In this document: positions 8,581 to 17,968 of the stretch, piece by piece
How positions within the stretch are numbered: the stretch's first letter is position 1
How the letters are laid out: each line of letters opens with the position of its first letter
Source: Vampirovibrio sp.
GTDB taxonomy: Bacteria > Cyanobacteriota > Vampirovibrionia > Vampirovibrionales > Vampirovibrionaceae
Length of the DNA: 35,197 bases
Direction of reading: 5' to 3'
Assembly: GCA_021323475.1 (NCBI GenBank)
Contig: JAJQJM010000019.1
Location: 1-35,197, forward strand
Program-made: the position numbers and the translations under genes
The notes under the pieces: model-generated
Database searches by the model: none
Told to the model about the DNA's origin: nothing
What the model saw: only the letters and a program-made list of their open reading frames with translations

Positions 8581-9015
8581 ATGTGCGGCGGTATGGAATA
8601 TCGATACACCGATCCGGTGACGGGGGAAGTCATCGTCCGAAAGGCGTTTTTCCCGATTCCCAAGGTTAAGATTCCGGTCATAACGGAAGAAGGGCCGGTA
8701 TTTTGCCAATGGGGCAAACGCCAGGGGGAAGACCCGGAATTTGATGTGCCCGTGACCGGTTGGGCCCGGCTGCTAAGTCTGAAAGAGGGTAAATGGAACC
8801 GCTATCAACCCCGGCGGGTCAAGGTTCCGGCTTTGCGTTGGATGGAGAAGGATTCGCAACGACAATCCCACTGGTTTGACCTGGATCCGGCCCAATCCTT
8901 ACTCGGCGTCCTGATAGAACAACGGGACGAGCGCTTTGTGTATATCGTCACCCGCCCCGCCGAAACCCATTTTGCAGAGGTTCACAACCGAATGCCGCTG
9001 CTAATCAACGTTTAG
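8581..9015 (+). CDS. short SRAP (YedK/HMCES-like) abasic-site protein
   Basis: Member of the SRAP family, whose founders crosslink their N-terminal cysteine to abasic sites in single-stranded DNA and so shield them. The 144-residue protein is much shorter than YedK (about 220). The start must be the ATG at 8581, because Cys must be residue 2: MCGG. The catalytic Glu is likely Glu89 in ALRWMEKD (YedK ADGWFEW) and the His is His135 in EVHNRMPL (YedK DIHDRMPL); FVYIVTRPA precedes it as in YedK. The usual Asn of the NAR motif is replaced by Trp61 (GWARL). A promoter ends ten bases before the ATG, so an upstream ATG at 8548 lies inside the -35 box and cannot be used. Confidence 0.82.
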   Translation: MCGGMEYRYTDPVTGEVIVRKAFFPIPKVKIPVITEEGPVFCQWGKRQGEDPEFDVPVTGWARLLSLKEGKWNRYQPRRVKVPALRWMEKDSQRQSHWFDLDPAQSLLGVLIEQRDERFVYIVTRPAETHFAEVHNRMPLLINV

Positions 9016-9164
9016 GGCTCAGGCATCCGACGCTACCATTTAAAGAAGAAGGTGGTAAATAGCACAAAAAATATTTTTTTGTTTTTATCTAAGTAAATTC
9101 AACATGTTTTCAGTGAAAATGACTGATATGTTCATCAAGCATAACGGCACAAGAAGGGCAAAAA

Positions 9165-10277
9165 ATGGGCGCCTCTCCTGTTAAAGGGTTGAGTTTTAGC
9201 GCATTCAAAGCATTAAAACTCAAAGCCGCAACAAAGTTTTCAAAGCCCTCCTCCTGGCTTGCCAAGGGCGGCAAAACAGATACATTCAGCCGCTCTGCTG
9301 GCCAGTCGTCCCATGCCGTTAGCACTACTACGGGCATTGCCCCGCCGGGCTCATTTGCATTGTCTAAGAGAGCCTCTGGAGAGAGTTCATTGTCAGGTTC
9401 CCTTTCGGCATTCAGTACCGTCGGGAAGCCCAGTTGGCTTAAAACAGAGCATACCAGCTTTATTCAGGTAGGGCCTGAAATTAAATCCAACAAAGCTTCC
9501 ACAACTCCCATCGCAGATTTTTTCACCCATCCGGAAAATGTCGGGCTGTATCAACAAAACCCCAAGGCATTTCAAACCCGTCTGGAAAATTTTGACAGAC
9601 AGCGGGGGATACACCCCTCAAATTCACCTGAAAAAGTATCATCCCGGCTGGAGGGGAAAGTCAACACTCCCACCATACGTCCCAGTGAAGAATTTGGCAG
9701 ACCTGTCCATACTCAGGCATTTTGGGATCAATACTGGGCTGACAACCCGTTGCGCACCAGCCCGTTGTCTCACAAGGCGTTGCCTGAACCATGCCGTATT
9801 GCTTCGCCTTTTGCGATATCCGTGGATGACGTGAACGCAGCATTGCTGAAGGGGCAGCGAGCCGGAAGACAGGAAAGATTTTCCCAGATGGATGGAAGCC
9901 TGACATCAACACGCTCCCCTTCTATCAGTTGGCCAAACTCATCCAGAATATCCCAAAAGCCTGCTTCCTCCAGCAGAACATCGATTGCCTCCGAGGTAGA
10001 TATCCCTGCTCATAGTAAGGTTTCGCCTTATTCGACATCCCTGGATCTGGAAACAGTTGATGCAAGACTGTTAAAGGAGTTAAAGGAACTGAATACCAGC
10101 AGAACAGCTGTTTTCAGCAGGGTAGGCATCAATCCCGGCATTTCGCGCAGTCCATCCGTCGAATCCAAGGCAGCCACCCTCATGAGTGGCAGTGGTGTCT
10201 CAACGCCAAGAAGCTTTGTGACAGCCAGCAGTGGGGCAGTAACGCCATCAAGCGGCTATAAAACGCCTTTGGGTTAG
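9165..10277 (+). CDS. hypothetical Ser/Thr/Pro-rich protein
   Basis: The family is not recognised. The 370-residue product is low-complexity and probably largely disordered, with no signal peptide. It begins MGASPVKGLSFSAFKALKLK, a basic amphipathic-looking stretch that includes the FSA variant of the F-[SA]-[GA] motif seen in other unknowns here. Ser and Thr are spread throughout and the C-terminal 60 residues hold several Ser/Thr-Pro sites (SRSPS, STPRS, VTPSS, KTPLG). GAAGGG lies seven bases before the ATG at 9165. It could be a surface, secreted or effector-like protein; that is inference. Confidence 0.65.
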   Translation: MGASPVKGLSFSAFKALKLKAATKFSKPSSWLAKGGKTDTFSRSAGQSSHAVSTTTGIAPPGSFALSKRASGESSLSGSLSAFSTVGKPSWLKTEHTSFIQVGPEIKSNKASTTPIADFFTHPENVGLYQQNPKAFQTRLENFDRQRGIHPSNSPEKVSSRLEGKVNTPTIRPSEEFGRPVHTQAFWDQYWADNPLRTSPLSHKALPEPCRIASPFAISVDDVNAALLKGQRAGRQERFSQMDGSLTSTRSPSISWPNSSRISQKPASSSRTSIASEVDIPAHSKVSPYSTSLDLETVDARLLKELKELNTSRTAVFSRVGINPGISRSPSVESKAATLMSGSGVSTPRSFVTASSGAVTPSSGYKTPLG

Positions 10278-10381
10278 CATTTCGTCGCATTGTATTGCGT
10301 CTTAAACAAAGTTGAGCCTCTGTGCCAGCGCGATTTAAAAACCAATTTTGGGGAGATGTTTTTAGATGCAAGGGCTTCGGC

Positions 10382-10387
10382 TATACT
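10382..10387 (+). promoter_or_regulatory. -10 box TATACT, six bases before the start codon
   Basis: TATACT ends six bases before the ATG at 10394, which puts the predicted transcription start on or beside the A of the ATG. No Shine-Dalgarno site is visible and the -35 region (TTTTTA around 10359-10364) is weak. Confidence 0.5.
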
Positions 10388-10393
10388 ACTGCT

Positions 10394-11044
10394 ATGCAAG
10401 AGACTCAAAGCAATATTTTCGTAAAAACGCTTCAGGTTGGCCCGCTGCGGTGCAATTGCACCATTCTTGGCGATCGGGTTTCCAAGCGGGCCATCGTGGT
10501 GGATCCGGGCGGGGATGCGGACCGGATTTTGCAAATTCTGGACGAGGAAGGCTTTAGCGTTTCCCAGATTCTGCACACCCATGCGCACTTCGATCATTTC
10601 TTGGCCTCCGGCGAGATGCATGAGAAAACCGGCGCTCCGCTGTGCCTGCATCAAGAAGACAAACCGCTGTGGGATCACTTGGAAGTGCAATGCAGCCTGT
10701 TCGGTATGCCGTACAAGCCGGTGCCAGCCCCCACCCATTGGCTGGAGCATGAAGAGGATTTGCCGTTGACCTCACTCAGCGGGAAGGCTATTTTTACCCC
10801 CGGCCACACGCCCGGTTCCATGAGTTTCCTATTTGAGGATATTAACCTGCTTCTGGCGGGAGACACACTGTTTCAAGGGGGAATCGGTCGGACGGATTTA
10901 TGGGGCGGCGATTACCCCACCATTGAGAAATCCATTCGGGAGCGACTCTATACGCTCAACGAGGACATTCGCGTGGTGACCGGGCACGGCCCAGGCACCA
11001 CCATTGGCCACGAAATGCGTAACAATCCGTTCGTCAGAGCCTGA
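10394..11044 (+). CDS. MBL-fold hydrolase, glyoxalase II-like
   Basis: Metallo-beta-lactamase-fold hydrolase of the YcbL/GloB-like group, probably a thioester hydrolase; true substrate unknown. The 216-residue protein has the metal motif HTHAHFDH (residues 61-68: His63, His65, Asp67, His68), VVDPGGD upstream, FTPGHTPGS (third His), LLAGDTLFQGGIGRTDL (bridging Asp) and VVTGHGPGTT (last His). It lacks the C-terminal helical domain of full glyoxalase II. I start it at the ATG at 10394: an in-frame GTG at 10322 would add 24 non-conserved residues and lies upstream of the -10 box. It converges on the giant kinase gene. Confidence 0.9.
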   Translation: MQETQSNIFVKTLQVGPLRCNCTILGDRVSKRAIVVDPGGDADRILQILDEEGFSVSQILHTHAHFDHFLASGEMHEKTGAPLCLHQEDKPLWDHLEVQCSLFGMPYKPVPAPTHWLEHEEDLPLTSLSGKAIFTPGHTPGSMSFLFEDINLLLAGDTLFQGGIGRTDLWGGDYPTIEKSIRERLYTLNEDIRVVTGHGPGTTIGHEMRNNPFVRA

Positions 11045-11058
11045 ATCAGCTTGGTTAG

Positions 11059-11082
11059 CCGAATCCGGCCTATAAGATTCGG
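11059..11082. terminator. hairpin between convergent genes
   Basis: CCGAATC (11059-11065) pairs with GATTCGG (11076-11082), loop 10 nt. It lies between the ends of the MBL hydrolase and the kinase genes, where a two-way terminator is expected, but there is no T-run on either side. Confidence 0.35.
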
Positions 11083-11093
11083 ACGCGGCCGCC

Positions 11094-14000
11094 TTAATGC
11101 CGAATCGGCAGCCTGACGGTAAACGTAGCGCCATGGCCGGGTTCGCCTTCGGCGGTTACGCTACCACCGTGGCGTTCCGCGATTTTTTTAACGATCGCCA
11201 ATCCCATGCCGGTGCCCTCAAAGGCATTCTCGCCGTGCAGCCGCTCGAACACGTCAAAAATGCGGTCCAGGTATTTCTCGTCAAACCCGATGCCTTCATC
11301 CTGCACCCGAATTTCGCAGATATTGTGGCCTACCGCCTGGGCGCTCACCCGAACCACTGGCGGCACCCCTGCCTGATGAAATTTAAGCGAATTTCCGATC
11401 AGGTTCTGAAAAATCTGGTGCATCTGGGTCTCATCGGCCTCAATGGTCATGGAATCCAGAACCTCGACAGTCCCCCCGCTTTCCCGACAGTAAGTTTCCA
11501 GATCGGACAGCACCTCCTGGATCACATGCCCCAAATCCACCGGGGTAAAGGGCTTACCTTTGCGGGTAACGCGAGACAGCACCAACAAATCGCTGATCAG
11601 GGCCTGCATCTTTAACACGGATTTCTTAATACGCTCGATATAGTCATAGCAATCCTTCGGCAGATCGTCTCCGGCGCTGGACTTGATAAAATCGCTGAAC
11701 ATCGCCACCTTGCGCAACGGGGCCTGCAAATCATGGGAGGCGATGGTGGCAAATTGCTCCAGTTCCTGATTGCTCTTTTGCAGACGCAGCGCATACATTT
11801 TCAAGGATTGCTCGCTGTGTTTGAGTTCCCTGGTGAGGGTGGCCTTTTCCCGCTCGGCCCTTAAGCCCCAGATAATATTGGCGCAAGCCAGCAGGTAGGG
11901 CTGCAGCGATTCGGTCATGCTTTCATCGTACCCGCCGGGGCGATTGGCAATGCCCACCATGCCAATCAGATCGCTACCTTTTAACAGAGGCATGCCCATA
12001 AATGAGGTTAACGGCGGATGCCCCGACGGCAAGCCCCCACGGCGGGGATCGTTCAACGGATCATTGGAAATCAGGGGCTCACCCGACGTGATCACTCTGC
12101 CGAACAAGGTCTCCATATTGCGGAATTCAAAGCCCCGCAACTCGCTTTCCTCATAGAGCTTAAGGGATAGCTCATCCCAGGAAATATCGCTTAGAAAGCG
12201 TGTTTTCAGATACGGTTTTCCGTCTTCGTCGTAAAGCACCTCACCAATAAAACCAAACCGGCTATCGGTATGCACCATCAGCTTGTTCACCAAGTCGGCA
12301 AAAAGCTGCTGGGGTTCTTCATTGCTGATAAAATGCCCCTGGGCCTCACTCACAATCCTGATCAGGTTATAGCTTTGCTCCAGAGCCTTTTTGGATTGCT
12401 GTTCCTTTTCGTGCAATTCCGCCTGCGAGAAGATGCTGCCGATATGGTAGACGATATCGTAAAGCACATCGCTTTCCTCTTCCCGCCACACCTTGTGCTC
12501 ACGGCAAAAATGCAGGGTCAGGGTTCCATACACCCGGCCCCGGTAAACAATATCGATGCGCAGGATGGACTTGCTGCCATATTCGTCAAACAGCAGATCG
12601 GTAATCCAATTGCAGTAAGCATTCCCTTCCTCAGGTGAAATCGCTTTCTTTTGCATACGGTTATGCACATAGTCCCAGAAGGCCTCCCGCGTTGGCATCC
12701 AGAATAATTTAACGGCTGAGGCTTCCGTTAAATCCAGCGCTAACGGCGCCAGGAACTCCTTTGGGAACGCTTCAAAATCGAGCGGCTTGATATCCGGCCC
12801 GGACAGATATTGCCCCGTGACGCCCATTGTGGAAAGCGTACCATCCTCCTCGGCGGGTTGATACCTGAAGATGCAGCAACGATCGACCCCGAAAAAGCGT
12901 CCGACCTCTTCGGTCACCACGTCCGCAACATAGGCAATATCCCCACTTTCGCCGGATACTTGCAATATTCGCCGCCGAAGCTGCTCCCGTTTCAAATTCC
13001 ATTCCAGATCCCGTTTAATCTGTTGTTCCTGTTCATGCAGCTTGGCCTGATACAGAATGCTGCCGACCAGATAGGACAAATCCTGTATCAACGCCTCCTC
13101 ATCGGGCTTCCAGATACGCTGTTCGTCACATTGCATCAACGCGATACATCCATATCCCAGTTCCCGGAAGCGCATTCCAATGCGTAGGCAGGCTTGCACC
13201 CCAAACCGATGGACCAGCACCGTCCCGATAGAACGCAGATAATCGGGGCTCCCCTCGACAGGACACCCGGACTCATCGGCATTCTGTGTATCCGCATTGA
13301 TGGTGCTTGCCAGATCGGACGTGTTAATGGAGGACAACGTCTCCTCAATTGAGACCCCTTGTTTCAGAACCGTGTCGGGCCAGTCCTCTAACCGGGCCGG
13401 ATCCATTTGCGGGTTCACCCGGTACTGGCCAATTTCAGCCGGTCGTAAGCGATCCGGGTGATCCGGCATCGGTTCGTAACTGACAACCATACACCGATCA
13501 ACCTGGTAAAAGCGTCCTATTTCCGTAGCGATGACATTAAACAGCTCATCCATGTCCATAGTGCGACTGGCCAGATCCATCAGGCGATGACGAAGTCGCT
13601 CCCGGTCCAGGATCTCCTGCAAGGCCCGCTCGGTCTGTTTTCGGGCGGAAATGTCCACAACGAAAGCCACATCCTCATCCGGTTTCTCCTGCAATGACGC
13701 TTCGCCGACCAGAATATCCACCCGATGCCCGTCTTTATGGGTATATTGCTTCTCGTAAGGCGAGCATGCCCCATGCTCCTTCAATTCCCGCTGCGCAACA
13801 TTCTCCGCCTCGGAAAATTCCTGCGGGGTAATGGCCTGCACGTTCAAATCACCGGAATTCATCTCCTGCCGGGTATAGCCGGTCAGGTTCAGAAACGCTT
13901 CATTCGCCTCCAGCACTTGACCATCGGTTCGCCATTGGGCGATACCGATGACATTGGAATCCGATAACCGCTGAAAACGAGAAATCGCTTCCTTCTGTTC

Positions 14001-16616
14001 GGTAATATCGGTCCCAATGATCATGTAGCCCACAAATTCACCATCCGCTTTAAAGCGCGGGGCCGCCGTATTCAGTATGTGGCGAAGCGATCCGTCATGG
14101 CGAATGGCCCGGTATTCAAAGGTAAATTTGGCCCGTTTCGGAATAAATGCGCGATAGTTTTCCAACAGCGTTTCCCGATCGGGGGGAAACACCAGCTGCA
14201 TCCAGCCTTCGTCCCGTATCATCTCCATCGGGGCATTGGCGAACTCAAGACAGGCTTGGTTCAGGTAGACGGTTTTGCCTTCGCAATCCACTTGCCCAAT
14301 CAAAACGGGGGCAGCGTCCGCCATATTACGGAACCGCTCCTCGCTTTCCTGCAATTGCTGCTCAATCAGTTTACGCTCCGTAATATCCAGGGCAACACCG
14401 ATAAAACCCAAAAACTCCCCATTGGGCAGTAACCGTGGAACCCCTCGGTACAACAGCCAGCGGTATTCTCCATCGTAGCGTCGAACCTGGCACTCCAGCG
14501 TATACGGTTTACGTTCCTCGACCGCTTTTTCATAAATCCGCATCGCCTCCGGCATGTGCTCCGGGTTCACCCATTCCTCATTCACGCGTCCCAGCACATC
14601 TTTCAGTTCTAGGCCCATAAATTCCAGGCAACTTCGGTTTACATAGATCACTTTCCTGTCCGGATCGGCCATCCAAATCAGCACAGGCACATCATCCGCC
14701 AGGGTTCGGAAGCGCTCCTCGCTCTCCATCAGGCGCAATTCCTGCTGTTTGCGATGGGTAATATCCAGGCACATGCCAACCAAATGGATGGCCTCGCCTA
14801 CCTCATTCCGAATCACCGTGAACTGGGTGAACACGTAAATATACCGCCCGGTACTGTGCTTGAGCCGATATTCCGTCTCGAAGGTATCGCCGCTTTGAAG
14901 GGCCTGCTGAATCAACACTTCCAGATGAGGACGGTCTTCCGGATGCACCAGCGGCATAACCGTACCCGATTCCGGCACAAACACATCGGGGGATAAACCC
15001 AACATCAGGTATTTGTTCTCATTCCAGGCAATGTTGCCGGTTTCCAAATTCCAGTCCCATACGGCATAACTGCCGGTGTCCAGCAGCATTTCATAACGGT
15101 TGTTTTTTTCTTCGGCTTCCTTTTCAGCGCGCTCCCGCTCTATGGCGATACCCAAAACATTGGAAACAATCTGCAACAGTGAAATGTCGGAATCCGAAAA
15201 AGTTCGTGGTTGCAGCGAGGCAATTTCCAGCACCCCAAACACACCGGTCGTCATGTAAATCAAAACGGAAGCCGCACTTCGGGCAGAGGTTTCCATGAGC
15301 CAATCCGGCACCTGAAAGCGGTTTTCCTGAGATAAATTCGGGCTAACTACCGGACGACTCACCGCCACTGCGTATGCCGCCAACGGATCCTGCACCGTCC
15401 GACTCAGGCCGGCGCCGTTTGCAGAATGCGGAGACAAATGATCCCGCACCTCGGCGCGAAGCGCAAACTCAGTCGCCCCTACTGCTTCAAACTTGGCTGC
15501 TTCAGAAGTAGGCATTTCCAGAATCCGGCAGAATTCCAGCCCCAGGGTTTGAGCCAGCCGGGCGGCGGTCAATTCCAGAAAGGACTGTATGGCAAGCCCA
15601 CTTAAGGCCCTCTGGCTGAGCAGCGCCAGCATTTCCCGCTGCACTAAGCGCTGCTGCAACTCCAAGGTTGTTTTGGCTTCACGTGTCAACTCATCAATGG
15701 TCTGAGACAGAGTCGCAGCGATTTCCTGAATCAGTTTAACCGTTTCTTCATCCCAGGGACGTACTTCATGGACAGAGTGGAATCTCAAGAAACCATAAAA
15801 GTGCCCCTGATAGATCAGGGGAATATGCAACAGGCTGTGTACCGGCCGAATGCGTAACAATTTCAGATCATCCGGCGAAAGATTCCGGGAGGCCTGAAGA
15901 TCGGGTATGTATAACGCTAACGCTTCCTTTTTAGAAACCCAGTTGGATAGATACGGACACATCCCCAATGGCAGCGCTGTAAACGAGGGGATGTCCGAAT
16001 TGACCCGATATTCATGTCGGGGCATTAAAAACGCCTCTTTTTCAGCATCGTATAGCCATACGACACATCGATCCGCTTTCATAAATTCACCCAAACGACG
16101 AACGGCCAGATTTAGAATGTCATCCAAATCTCGCTTTCCATGCAGGCTTTCCTGAATGTCCCGCGCCAGCCGCTCCTGTTGTTCCGAAGTTTTTACCCCC
16201 GTGGCCAGTTTCGGGCGTATCACGGCCGTAAGTTCCGAGCCGGATTCCCCCTGGCTCCTGAATAGGGAAAACGCCGCCACGAACTGTTCACCCCGCTTAT
16301 TCATCACAATGGCTTCCAAAGGACGATCCACTAAACGTTCGCCGCTTTTGCCGCTCTGCAAGGTTTCGACAAACGTAAAATCATCAGGCAATGACCATTC
16401 AGCAGGAATTAATAACTCTGTAAACAAATGTCCGTTGGCCTCCGCAGCGGTATACCCGAACACCGCTTCAGCCGCTGAATTCCAAAAGGTGATCCGGCCC
16501 TGCTCATCCAGCGATATAGCAGGGTTTACCGCATGCGCAATCAGGTCGCGCTCCAAAGTGGTCATCTTCTGTTCAGATGTCCCAAGCTGACACTGATAAA
16601 TTTCATCTAATTCCAT
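11094..16616 (-). CDS. giant soluble multi-PAS/GAF sensor histidine kinase
   Basis: Predicted cytosolic sensor kinase of 1840 residues with no signal peptide, membrane segment or receiver domain. Rough order: PAS (22-135), GAF (150-320), GAF (335-500), PAS (512-630), three more PAS with PAC tails (634-1000), GAF (1005-1190), GAF (1205-1385), GAF (1395-1590), HisKA (1618-1685), HATPase_c (1725-1838). The phospho-accepting His is His1628 in ASHDLQAPLR; the N-box (QIFQNLIGNSLKFH), G1 (DEGIGF) and G2 (GTGMGLAIVKK) are intact, so it should be active. GAF3 and GAF4 look like cyanobacterial phytochrome-type GAFs (VDRCMVVSY, QRIWKPDEEALIQDL) but I see no bilin-binding Cys-His. No response regulator is nearby. 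The Shine-Dalgarno site is weak. Confidence 0.93.
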   Translation of the reverse strand: MELDEIYQCQLGTSEQKMTTLERDLIAHAVNPAISLDEQGRITFWNSAAEAVFGYTAAEANGHLFTELLIPAEWSLPDDFTFVETLQSGKSGERLVDRPLEAIVMNKRGEQFVAAFSLFRSQGESGSELTAVIRPKLATGVKTSEQQERLARDIQESLHGKRDLDDILNLAVRRLGEFMKADRCVVWLYDAEKEAFLMPRHEYRVNSDIPSFTALPLGMCPYLSNWVSKKEALALYIPDLQASRNLSPDDLKLLRIRPVHSLLHIPLIYQGHFYGFLRFHSVHEVRPWDEETVKLIQEIAATLSQTIDELTREAKTTLELQQRLVQREMLALLSQRALSGLAIQSFLELTAARLAQTLGLEFCRILEMPTSEAAKFEAVGATEFALRAEVRDHLSPHSANGAGLSRTVQDPLAAYAVAVSRPVVSPNLSQENRFQVPDWLMETSARSAASVLIYMTTGVFGVLEIASLQPRTFSDSDISLLQIVSNVLGIAIERERAEKEAEEKNNRYEMLLDTGSYAVWDWNLETGNIAWNENKYLMLGLSPDVFVPESGTVMPLVHPEDRPHLEVLIQQALQSGDTFETEYRLKHSTGRYIYVFTQFTVIRNEVGEAIHLVGMCLDITHRKQQELRLMESEERFRTLADDVPVLIWMADPDRKVIYVNRSCLEFMGLELKDVLGRVNEEWVNPEHMPEAMRIYEKAVEERKPYTLECQVRRYDGEYRWLLYRGVPRLLPNGEFLGFIGVALDITERKLIEQQLQESEERFRNMADAAPVLIGQVDCEGKTVYLNQACLEFANAPMEMIRDEGWMQLVFPPDRETLLENYRAFIPKRAKFTFEYRAIRHDGSLRHILNTAAPRFKADGEFVGYMIIGTDITEQKEAISRFQRLSDSNVIGIAQWRTDGQVLEANEAFLNLTGYTRQEMNSGDLNVQAITPQEFSEAENVAQRELKEHGACSPYEKQYTHKDGHRVDILVGEASLQEKPDEDVAFVVDISARKQTERALQEILDRERLRHRLMDLASRTMDMDELFNVIATEIGRFYQVDRCMVVSYEPMPDHPDRLRPAEIGQYRVNPQMDPARLEDWPDTVLKQGVSIEETLSSINTSDLASTINADTQNADESGCPVEGSPDYLRSIGTVLVHRFGVQACLRIGMRFRELGYGCIALMQCDEQRIWKPDEEALIQDLSYLVGSILYQAKLHEQEQQIKRDLEWNLKREQLRRRILQVSGESGDIAYVADVVTEEVGRFFGVDRCCIFRYQPAEEDGTLSTMGVTGQYLSGPDIKPLDFEAFPKEFLAPLALDLTEASAVKLFWMPTREAFWDYVHNRMQKKAISPEEGNAYCNWITDLLFDEYGSKSILRIDIVYRGRVYGTLTLHFCREHKVWREEESDVLYDIVYHIGSIFSQAELHEKEQQSKKALEQSYNLIRIVSEAQGHFISNEEPQQLFADLVNKLMVHTDSRFGFIGEVLYDEDGKPYLKTRFLSDISWDELSLKLYEESELRGFEFRNMETLFGRVITSGEPLISNDPLNDPRRGGLPSGHPPLTSFMGMPLLKGSDLIGMVGIANRPGGYDESMTESLQPYLLACANIIWGLRAEREKATLTRELKHSEQSLKMYALRLQKSNQELEQFATIASHDLQAPLRKVAMFSDFIKSSAGDDLPKDCYDYIERIKKSVLKMQALISDLLVLSRVTRKGKPFTPVDLGHVIQEVLSDLETYCRESGGTVEVLDSMTIEADETQMHQIFQNLIGNSLKFHQAGVPPVVRVSAQAVGHNICEIRVQDEGIGFDEKYLDRIFDVFERLHGENAFEGTGMGLAIVKKIAERHGGSVTAEGEPGHGATFTVRLPIRH

Positions 16617-16938
16617 AGTCTCAGGACTACCGTTTCCGACAAGGAGTTATCTCATGCCTTTCATGCGACCGATATTGAGTAACAGGTACTAAGTATTACG
16701 GGAAATTCAACTGAACCCGGGCAGTTGATCCGTTTTTCCATACAAATTTTACTTGCCTGGTAAAAAATCCGCAATTCAACTATCCGGCACCCTATTAAGC
16801 CCTAGCTTTGCAATTAACCCGATATGCAAATTCACGAATTTATGAAACACCTTTTAATGACAAAATAAATTGCAGAATGCCACTGTTTTCCATTGCGAAT
16901 GCTTTGATTTATGCTGAGGTAAAAGGGAAGAGAAACAA
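16617..16938. other. intergenic region, divergent promoters
   Basis: About 320 nt between the kinase (minus) and the SDR gene (plus). It contains one tiny open frame (16654-16692, 12 codons) behind AAGGAG, which I do not call. Nothing else recognisable; it must hold both promoters. Confidence 0.4.
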
Positions 16939-17811
16939 GTGACTTCAAATTCTCTTGAAAATACCGTTCTGATTACCGGAGCATCAACCGGCATCGGTGC
17001 CTGCTGCGCAAAGGTTTTATCCGAGCGGGGCTGGCGGGTCTTTGCCGGTGTTCGCGCTTTAAGCGATGCCTCTCATCTGCAAGTCTCCGGCTCACGAATC
17101 GTACCGATTCAGTTGGATATCACGGATGAAAATTCGATTCAAACAGCATTCATCACCGTAGAAAATAACCTGAACGGCCAGCCGTTGCAAGGTTTGGTTA
17201 ATAATGCCGGCATCGCCGTGGGCGGCCCTCTGGAATTTGTGCCGATTGACCAATTGCGCCGCCAACTGGAGGTCAACGTCATCGGGCAGATTGCGGTTTG
17301 CCAGGCGTTTATACCGCTGCTGCGCAAGGGGCCCGGACGGATTGTGAACATGGGCTCCATTGCGGGATTGAACGCCTTGCCGTTTGTCGGCCCCTATTCC
17401 GCTTCCAAATTCGCGCTGGAGTCCCTGACGGATGCCCTACGGGTGGAGTTGCAGCCCTGGGGCATTGAGGTGGCCATTATTGAACCCGGCGCCATTGCCA
17501 CCCCCATCTGGAAAAAATCCCTGAGCGCCGCCGAAGCGGCCAGCCAACACCTTCCTGTCGAAATGACGGATTTATATGGCCCCGCCCTGGAAGCCATCCG
17601 CGGAGCCACGCTTCGGTCCGCCCAACGAGGCATCCCACCGGAGCGAGTAGCCGACGCCGTGGCGCATGCCTTAACCGCCAACCGTCCCCGTACCCGCTAC
17701 CTGGTCGGGAAAGACGCCCAACTGCGGCATGTTCTCACCTGGGTTCCTGATCGGCTGAAAGACTGGCTGATTACCCGCAAAGTCGGTCTGCCACGCAAAC
17801 ATAGCCGGTAG
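16939..17811 (+). CDS. short-chain dehydrogenase/reductase (SDR)
   Basis: NAD(P)-dependent oxidoreductase of the classical SDR family; substrate unknown. The 290-residue protein has TGASTGIG (residues 14-20 region, cofactor binding), NNAG near residue 88, Ser in MGSIAG, and the catalytic YSASK. The C-terminal 80 residues extend past the core, as in 17-beta-hydroxysteroid/retinol dehydrogenase-like members. The start is GTG at 16939, with GGGAAGAG as a Shine-Dalgarno-like site about ten bases upstream; no ATG lies close by. Confidence 0.93.
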   Translation: MTSNSLENTVLITGASTGIGACCAKVLSERGWRVFAGVRALSDASHLQVSGSRIVPIQLDITDENSIQTAFITVENNLNGQPLQGLVNNAGIAVGGPLEFVPIDQLRRQLEVNVIGQIAVCQAFIPLLRKGPGRIVNMGSIAGLNALPFVGPYSASKFALESLTDALRVELQPWGIEVAIIEPGAIATPIWKKSLSAAEAASQHLPVEMTDLYGPALEAIRGATLRSAQRGIPPERVADAVAHALTANRPRTRYLVGKDAQLRHVLTWVPDRLKDWLITRKVGLPRKHSR

Positions 17812-17968
17812 ATGATTCAGGGTTTTTAAAAAGCCGCCCCTTAAAATAATGAACATTCAATTCAGGCTTAATGGATCAAGCAGAGTAGAATCCGGGTATA
17901 TTAAGAATATAGTACAGAAAGCCCCCTCTTAACATGGACCCTCTCCACGGTTTGTCGAGACAGCTCCG

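Noticed and set aside
16654-16692. 12-codon frame behind AAGGAG upstream of the SDR gene
   Set aside because: Good ribosome site but too short, with no attenuator-like repeats or hairpin after it; not enough to call a leader peptide.
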